Shown here piece by piece: positions 6,386 through 10,269 of a DNA stretch of 10,269 nt. A program made the position numbers and the translations under genes. The notes under the pieces are model-generated. The model ran no database searches. It saw only the letters and a program-made list of their open reading frames with translations, and was not told the origin of the DNA. Within the stretch, counting starts at the first letter, position 1. Each line of letters begins with the position of its first letter. Source of the stretch: a bacterium (GTDB lineage Bacteria; Spirochaetota; Spirochaetia; JABEVK01); contig JAJXWL010000045.1 of the NCBI GenBank assembly GCA_021781625.1, positions 1-10,269 of the forward strand. Direction: 5' to 3'.

Positions 6386-6407
6386 GCTTCATACCCACGA
6401 ACGAAGC
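6386..6407. terminator. Weak candidate hairpin at the slt / manA convergence
   Basis: GCTTC (6386-6390) and GAAGC (6403-6407) can pair with a 12-base loop, followed on the plus strand by ATTTTG. It straddles the manA stop codon just after the slt stop. The stem is only five pairs and the T-run is short, so it is at best a poor intrinsic terminator. It is noted because the 4-bp gap leaves no other room for one. Confidence 0.2.
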
Positions 6408-7351
6408 ATTTTGAGGTTTCCCTTCCAAACTGTGTGAATCTTGGCGGGAATCAACCATGTTTGCCCGGCGCTAACGGGCCACTCACCCAAAGATGAGTGA
6501 ACGGTTCCCTGTCCCGCCAAGACCGAGTGGATGTGGAAAATATCTATGGCTGGGTCTTCCCACTCTCTTTCAATGGCGAGGTGAGCAACGCAATAATGAG
6601 GGTCTTCGGCCAAGGTTTCCCACTCAGCTCCCCTGACATTGATTGGCGTACGGGCGTGGCGGGGGAGGGGACGAGGTTGTTGGTCAAACCGAATGACTTC
6701 AAGGGCCTGTTCAAGGTGGAGGGGGCGTAGAACACCATTGTCCAACCTGTCAAAGTCATAAATTCGGTACGTGGTATCAGAATTTTGTTGAACTTCGCAA
6801 ATTAACAGTGACCCTTGGAGGGATGCGTGAACTGTTCCTGGAGGGATGGCAATGAAATCCCCTGCTTGGACAGAAACCTCTTGAAACAAGCCTTCCCAGG
6901 ACCGTGCTTGACTTTTTTGGCGAAAAGTCTCGCGATCGATCCCGGAAGCTAAACCCAAAATTAACCGAGCATCGGGGCTAGCCTTTAAAACATACCAACA
7001 TTCCGATTTTCCCCATTCTCCCTCGTGGGCGAGGGCATAAGAATCCTCGGGGTGTACCTGAACTGACAACCGATCGTGAATGTCGAGATATTTAATCAGA
7101 AGGGGAAATTTCTTCTGGTAACGAGGTTCGACAGCTCCCAGCAAGTCAGGCCTGTCAGCAACCAACTCGGGTAAGGATTTCCCCTGCCAAGGGCCTTGAG
7201 TCACCACAGAAGGCCCGCTGGGATGTGCGGATACCTCCCAGGATTCGCCGTAGGTAATACCGGGTTTGAGGCGGATTTTGAGAAACTCTTCAAATTCGCG
7301 CCCCCCCCAAACTTTTTCTTTGAGAACCTTTGAAAATAACAATGGGTACAT
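6389..7351 (-). CDS. manA: Mannose-6-phosphate isomerase, class I (ManA type)
   Basis: This zinc enzyme interconverts mannose 6-phosphate and fructose 6-phosphate, linking mannose use or GDP-mannose synthesis to glycolysis. The 320-residue length matches the short bacterial type 1 enzymes. Visible marks are the N-terminal KVWGGREF motif (13-20), YGESWEVSAHPSG (34-46), LSVQVHPED with Gln98 and His100, Glu117 in SECWYVL, PPGTVHA with His175, and SDTTYRIYDFDR with Arg196. Gln98, His100, Glu117 and His175 are the expected zinc ligands and Arg196 the expected catalytic arginine. The ATG is preceded by TAGGAAAG (7365-7358 on the minus strand) at a good distance. The gene follows the pseudo-receiver/ATPase/cNMP gene by 18 bp on the same strand and has no evident promoter of its own. 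A run of eight G in codons 15-17 (7301-7308, C on the plus strand) is a possible slippage point. Confidence 0.95.
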   Translation of the reverse strand: MYPLLFSKVLKEKVWGGREFEEFLKIRLKPGITYGESWEVSAHPSGPSVVTQGPWQGKSLPELVADRPDLLGAVEPRYQKKFPLLIKYLDIHDRLSVQVHPEDSYALAHEGEWGKSECWYVLKASPDARLILGLASGIDRETFRQKSQARSWEGLFQEVSVQAGDFIAIPPGTVHASLQGSLLICEVQQNSDTTYRIYDFDRLDNGVLRPLHLEQALEVIRFDQQPRPLPRHARTPINVRGAEWETLAEDPHYCVAHLAIEREWEDPAIDIFHIHSVLAGQGTVHSSLGEWPVSAGQTWLIPAKIHTVWKGNLKMLRSWV

Positions 7352-7357
7352 ACTTAG

Positions 7358-7365
7358 CTTTCCTA
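7358..7365 (-). promoter_or_regulatory. Ribosome binding site for manA
   Basis: TAGGAAAG on the minus strand has its AGGA nine bases from the manA ATG. It lies in the 18-bp gap after the upstream stop codon, so manA can initiate on its own within a shared transcript. Confidence 0.65.
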
Positions 7366-7369
7366 AAGT

Positions 7370-8683
7370 TTAAACGGTAAGATCATCAAGAACCTGTCTG
7401 GCACGCTCTTCGTTACCCGAAGAAAGTTTTTTTGCCATGAGCTTGGCTAAGAAAAAGCCATAGTGGGGAAACTCACGCAAGGTTTTCACAAACGATCGAC
7501 GAGAAATTTTGATTAACCGGCCTGTGGTTTCGCATAAAACAGTAGCTGTCCGAACATTATTGGTTAAAAAGGACATTTCGCCCATAAAGACATCGGCTGG
7601 GCCAAGGTGATTAAGGGGAACGCCATCATGATACACGCCAAACGTTCCACTGACAATAAAATACAAGTGGTCGCTCAATTCTCCTTGTTGAAAAACGACA
7701 TCGCCCTTTTGGGCAACCACAACTTCTTCACCTTCAAAGCCTCTTGGTGGTTCGCGACCAGCTACCGAAGGGTGGTTTACGGTGAGACAGGCAACGTTAC
7801 CGCTACGATTGTAAGAAAGTTGTCCGCCCAGACTCCGGGCCAGTTTAATTCCTCGGCCCGAAAGAGCGCCTGGACCATGGTTCCGCAGGGTTTCGATCCA
7901 AGCCTCAACATCAAAGCCTTTTCCCTGGTCGCGAACATAAAATTTTGACTTTGTCGAGGTAATTTCCCACTCCAAGGTTACTTTCATGTCAGCTAGTACG
8001 GGATTTTCCTGACACTTTTTTTGGATGAGTTCGGCAATAGAGCCCCCCTGCGCTAAAAATTCCGCCTTTTCTGTAGCATTGAGACCGCAATGACCGTGTT
8101 CAATCGCATTTTGAACCAGTTCCGCGAGGGCTATCTGCAGATCGCGTTTCCGTGAAGGCTCAATTAAGCCTCGTTGGACTAGGGTCTGAGCCGCAAGCCC
8201 TGTATAGATCGGTACGGTCATGGGGTCGTTGCTGATGTTGAAGACTCCCGTTGTTTTTACTTCGCCAGCGCCAGAAACTTCGAGTTTAACCATCAATTGA
8301 TGGTTATTTTCAAGAATCTTTAAGTATTTGAACAGGTGCTCGGAAATTTGGTCGGTGCTTAAGGCCGCAAGGATGTTTAAGGGGGCCGCTAGCTTGTACA
8401 CCCTTGATTCAGGCCCTTGAGCTGAGTCGTACACCGCTATCAAGGCAAAATTCTGCATCCAAGAATCCGTGCGTAGGGTCGATAAAACCGGTGCCAGAGG
8501 GAGATTAGGATCATCCACGTTCATCACAACAATTTCGGGAAGATCAAAATTGAGAATTTCAAGGGCTTCGTCAATATCGGCGGCCTTCAAGAGAGGAAAC
8601 TGTCTTTGACCGTCTTTTCTTAAGGCTTTATCCAAACGAGCTTGAACCGTTGGGTCGGAATTGAGAATCGCAACAAGGCTCAA
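7370..8683 (-). CDS. Pseudo-receiver / RsbW-like HATPase / cyclic-nucleotide-binding signalling protein
   Basis: Three domains are visible in 437 residues. Residues 1-125 have the response-regulator layout (VAILNSD, PEIVVMNVDDP), but the phosphate-accepting Asp is Asn55 and the conserved late Lys is missing (ILAALS), so it is probably a pseudo-receiver. Residues about 135-305 are a GHKL ATPase of the RsbW/anti-sigma type: N box ALAELVQNAIEHGH with Glu188 and Asn192, G1 box RDQGKGFD (251-258), G2 box SGRGIKLA (275-282), and a ~40-residue insert between N and G1. Residues about 318-425 are a CRP-like cyclic-nucleotide domain with G-E at 368-369 and R-T-A at 378-380, compatible with cAMP or cGMP binding. 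There is no membrane segment, DNA-binding helix-turn-helix or histidine-kinase dimerisation domain. A plausible job is nucleotide-gated phosphorylation or sequestration of a partner such as an anti-anti-sigma factor, which is not in the window. TTG is the start, with GAGGGGG eight bases upstream. Confidence 0.88.
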   Translation of the reverse strand: MSLVAILNSDPTVQARLDKALRKDGQRQFPLLKAADIDEALEILNFDLPEIVVMNVDDPNLPLAPVLSTLRTDSWMQNFALIAVYDSAQGPESRVYKLAAPLNILAALSTDQISEHLFKYLKILENNHQLMVKLEVSGAGEVKTTGVFNISNDPMTVPIYTGLAAQTLVQRGLIEPSRKRDLQIALAELVQNAIEHGHCGLNATEKAEFLAQGGSIAELIQKKCQENPVLADMKVTLEWEITSTKSKFYVRDQGKGFDVEAWIETLRNHGPGALSGRGIKLARSLGGQLSYNRSGNVACLTVNHPSVAGREPPRGFEGEEVVVAQKGDVVFQQGELSDHLYFIVSGTFGVYHDGVPLNHLGPADVFMGEMSFLTNNVRTATVLCETTGRLIKISRRSFVKTLREFPHYGFFLAKLMAKKLSSGNEERARQVLDDLTV

Positions 8684-8691
8684 AATGTCAT

Positions 8692-8698
8692 CCCCCTC
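8692..8698 (-). promoter_or_regulatory. Ribosome binding site setting the TTG start at 8683
   Basis: GAGGGGG on the minus strand lies eight bases from the TTG at 8683-8681. No in-frame ATG is nearby. An overlapping ATG at 8690 reads into a stop after three codons, so the TTG is the credible start of the three-domain signalling gene. Confidence 0.6.
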
Positions 8699-8703
8699 GC
8701 AAA

Positions 8704-8732
8704 ATCGTAGCGCACGGATTGCCTTTTGTCAA
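8704..8732 (-). promoter_or_regulatory. Promoter for the signalling-protein / manA operon
   Basis: On the minus strand TTGACA (8732-8727), a 17-base spacer and TACGAT (8709-8704) give 6/6 and 4/6 matches to the sigma70 consensus. The predicted start is near 8697, leaving a very short leader of about 14 bases that is almost entirely the ribosome site. It overlaps the opposing Sua5 promoter. Confidence 0.55.
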
Positions 8733-8746
8733 AAAATCCTTACAAT
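8719..8746 (+). promoter_or_regulatory. Promoter for the Sua5 gene
   Basis: TTGCCT (8719-8724), a 16-base spacer and TACAAT (8741-8746) match the sigma70 consensus at 4/6 and 5/6 positions. Transcription would start near 8753, just upstream of the ATG at 8767 and its GGAG. This start position argues against the earlier in-frame ATG at 8752. Confidence 0.5.
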
Positions 8747-8766
8747 GCTAGATGCTTTGGAGATAT

Positions 8767-9753
8767 ATGAAGACACTTATAATCCCTTCTGACCAAATTC
8801 CTGAAGCCGCCGCCGTGATTCGTCGTGGTGGGCTGGTGGTGTTTCCTACAGAAACAGTTTACGGCCTGGGGGCAAGTGCGTTTAATCCTGTGGCTTGTAC
8901 GCGGATCTTTACGGCAAAAGGCCGTCCCTCCGATAACCCCTTAATTGTTCACATTGCTAGTTGGGAACAACTCGACGAGGTTGCCTCAGAGGTGTACGCT
9001 GAAGCTCGAAAACTAGCTCAGGCCTTCTGGCCCGGTCCCCTTTCGTTAGTTCTTCCCAAGAATTCGAATGTGCCTGACATTGTCACGGCGGGTTTACCAA
9101 CGGTCGCAGTGCGTTGGCCTAGCAATCCTGATGCGCAGAAGTTACTCTTGGAAGCGGGAGTGCCTATTGCCGCTCCTTCAGCAAACGTGTCAGGGGCTCC
9201 TAGCCCCACCAATTTTGAGATGGCGAAAAGTGCCATGTTGGGACGTGTCGAGGCCATTTTGCAGGGTGATGATGCCGAGATTGGGTTAGAATCGACCATA
9301 GTTGCTTTTCCGGGGGGAATCCCCAAGGTTTTACGACCAGGTTCTGTTACCGTTGAGCAAATTGCCGAAGTCTTGTCTGTTGATCCTGAATCCTTGCCCT
9401 ACCAGGTGCCCCCAGAAGGCCGCCCGGTATCGCCGGGGCTCAAATACACCCATTATAAGCCCGAAGCTGAAGTTCAACTTTTTTCTCAGTCCGCAGACTT
9501 GTCGGCCTGGTATCAGGATGAACGGAAAATCGGACTTTTAGTTTTGGAAGGTACTCTGCCTGAGAATATTCCCGCAACGTGGGAAGTTTTAAAGTTTGCA
9601 GACTGGGAAAGTTATGCGAAATACTTGTACGCCTCTTTCCATGAGATGGACGAAGCCTGTTGTGGCTTAATCTTGGCACAGCTACCCCCAGCAACTGGCG
9701 TGGGAAGGGCTATTGCCAATCGCCTGCAAAAAGCGGCAGGCAAAGTCGTTTAA
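8767..9753 (+). CDS. L-threonylcarbamoyladenylate synthase, Sua5 type
   Basis: Sua5 makes threonylcarbamoyl-AMP from Thr, bicarbonate and ATP, the first step of the universal t6A modification of ANN-decoding tRNAs. The TsaD complex then transfers the group to A37. The YrdC/TsaC domain (1-215) shows GGLVVFPTETVYGLG (21-35), KGRPSDNPL (51-59), FWPGPLSLVL, APSANVSGAPSPTN (137-150), the ESTIV motif (175-179) and VLRPGSVT. The Sua5 linker SPGLKYTHYKP (222-232) and a further ~95-residue domain show this is the long two-domain Sua5 form rather than short TsaC. Length 328 from ATG 8767, chosen because GGAG lies four bases upstream and the protein then begins MKTLII as relatives do. An in-frame ATG at 8752 would add five residues but has no ribosome site and lies at or before the predicted transcript start. 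A GH13 gene follows after 14 bp. Confidence 0.95.
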   Translation: MKTLIIPSDQIPEAAAVIRRGGLVVFPTETVYGLGASAFNPVACTRIFTAKGRPSDNPLIVHIASWEQLDEVASEVYAEARKLAQAFWPGPLSLVLPKNSNVPDIVTAGLPTVAVRWPSNPDAQKLLLEAGVPIAAPSANVSGAPSPTNFEMAKSAMLGRVEAILQGDDAEIGLESTIVAFPGGIPKVLRPGSVTVEQIAEVLSVDPESLPYQVPPEGRPVSPGLKYTHYKPEAEVQLFSQSADLSAWYQDERKIGLLVLEGTLPENIPATWEVLKFADWESYAKYLYASFHEMDEACCGLILAQLPPATGVGRAIANRLQKAAGKVV

Positions 9754-9767
9754 CGAGCTAAAGAAAG

Positions 9768-10269
9768 ATGAAGAGCCCAGACTGGTTCCGCGATGCCGTC
9801 GTTTATCAGCTGTATATACGCAGTTTTTACGATAGCAACGCGGACGGTATTGGTGATCTTCGTGGAGTGATCGACAAACTGGACGCTATTGCCTCGTTGG
9901 GGGTGAATACTCTCTGGTTGTCGCCGTTTTGTGCTTCGCCCAATGACGACAATGGGTACGATGTTTCTGATTATCGCGCCGTTGACCCGGCCTTGGGAAC
10001 CCTGGCCGATTTAGAAGAACTTTTGGCGAAAGCCCACGAGAAAAATCTTAGGGTGCTGATGGATTTTGTGGTCAATCACACGTCTAGCCAACACCCCTGG
10101 TTTCAAGAGGCGAAAAGCTCCCGAAATAACCGCTATCGTGATTGGTACTATTGGGCCGATGGACGCCATGCTGACACGTCCAACCACGGGGGGCCGCCAA
10201 ATAACTGGGACTCCTATTTTGGCGGTTCGGCTTGGACCCTTTCTGAAGAAACGGGGCAGTGGTACTTAC
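9768..10269 (+). CDS. N-terminal part of a GH13 alpha-glucosidase (oligo-1,6-glucosidase-like), cut by window end
   Basis: The first 167 residues of a glycoside hydrolase family 13 enzyme are present, reading open to the window edge. Visible marks are WFRDAVVYQLYIRSF (6-20), the calcium-loop-like DSNADGIGDLRG (22-33), LSPFCASPNDDNGYDVSDYR (51-70), conserved region I DFVVNHTS (99-106), and PPNNWDSYFGGSAW (143-156). This combination is typical of the oligo-1,6-glucosidase / alpha-glucosidase / trehalose-6-phosphate hydrolase group, which frees glucose from short alpha-glucosides. The exact substrate cannot be set because the nucleophile and acid residues and region II lie beyond the window. No signal peptide is seen, so the enzyme is probably cytoplasmic. 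The start is the ATG at 9768, 14 bp after the Sua5 stop, with only a weak purine-rich AAAGAAAG ahead. The gene may share the Sua5 transcript. Confidence 0.93.
   Translation, partial: MKSPDWFRDAVVYQLYIRSFYDSNADGIGDLRGVIDKLDAIASLGVNTLWLSPFCASPNDDNGYDVSDYRAVDPALGTLADLEELLAKAHEKNLRVLMDFVVNHTSSQHPWFQEAKSSRNNRYRDWYYWADGRHADTSNHGGPPNNWDSYFGGSAWTLSEETGQWYL

Noticed and set aside
7607..7948. Plus-strand frame of 113 codons opposite the signalling gene
   Set aside because: It is antisense to the well-supported ATPase and cyclic-nucleotide domains and shows no family features.
8752..8766. Sua5 start at the upstream in-frame ATG 8752
   Set aside because: No ribosome site, it lies at or before the predicted transcript start, and family members usually begin close to MKTLII.
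1..10269. CRISPR arrays, tRNA or rRNA genes, transposases, phage genes or attachment sites
   Set aside because: I saw no regularly spaced repeats, no cloverleaf or rRNA-like stretch and no transposase or integrase motifs. Nearly all sequence is accounted for by ordinary coding genes.

Overview
This window is a gene-dense stretch of a bacterial chromosome with roughly balanced GC, ten protein genes, no RNA genes, no CRISPR array and no recognisable mobile element. Several details suggest a spirochaete (Spirochaetota, moderate confidence). One is a TPR protein ending in a degenerate Mrr-like domain, an architecture I recall from treponemes. Others are the frequent GTG and TTG starts and a lytic transglycosylase exported as a lipoprotein. 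No rRNA or other decisive marker is present, so the phylum is an inference.

Left block (1-1375, + strand): the 3' end of an unrecognised gene, a small exported protein with a possible OB-like fold, and rsmG (16S rRNA m7G methyltransferase). Each start overlaps the previous stop as GTGA, so the three look translationally coupled. The block ends tail to tail with a minus-strand gene one base away.

Central block (1377-6384): a divergent pair. Leftward runs a membrane-anchored TPR protein with a degenerate Mrr/REase-like C-terminus. Rightward runs a membrane protein whose N-terminus looks like a free-standing Hsp70/DnaK substrate-binding domain, followed by a long acidic linker and one membrane helix. 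The rightward gene is coupled to a Slt-type lytic transglycosylase lipoprotein. The pair shares a perfect 14-bp palindrome that supplies a TTGACA -35 box in each direction. The predicted leftward transcript would begin exactly at the A of the likely ATG, which suggests a leaderless mRNA. This is the most novel part of the window.

Right block (6389-8683, minus strand): a three-part signalling protein (pseudo-receiver, RsbW-like ATPase, cyclic-nucleotide-binding domain) followed 18 bp downstream by manA-type mannose-6-phosphate isomerase, probably in one transcript. Diverging from it (8767 onward, + strand) are a full-length Sua5 enzyme for tRNA t6A synthesis and the start of a GH13 alpha-glucosidase cut off by the window end. 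The 83 bp between the two divergent starts hold overlapping sigma70-type promoters. ManA and the GH13 enzyme point to sugar use, RsmG and Sua5 to translation fidelity, and Slt to the cell wall. The TPR/Hsp70-like pair may be a membrane protein-interaction module of unknown purpose. No gap between genes exceeds 300 bases.
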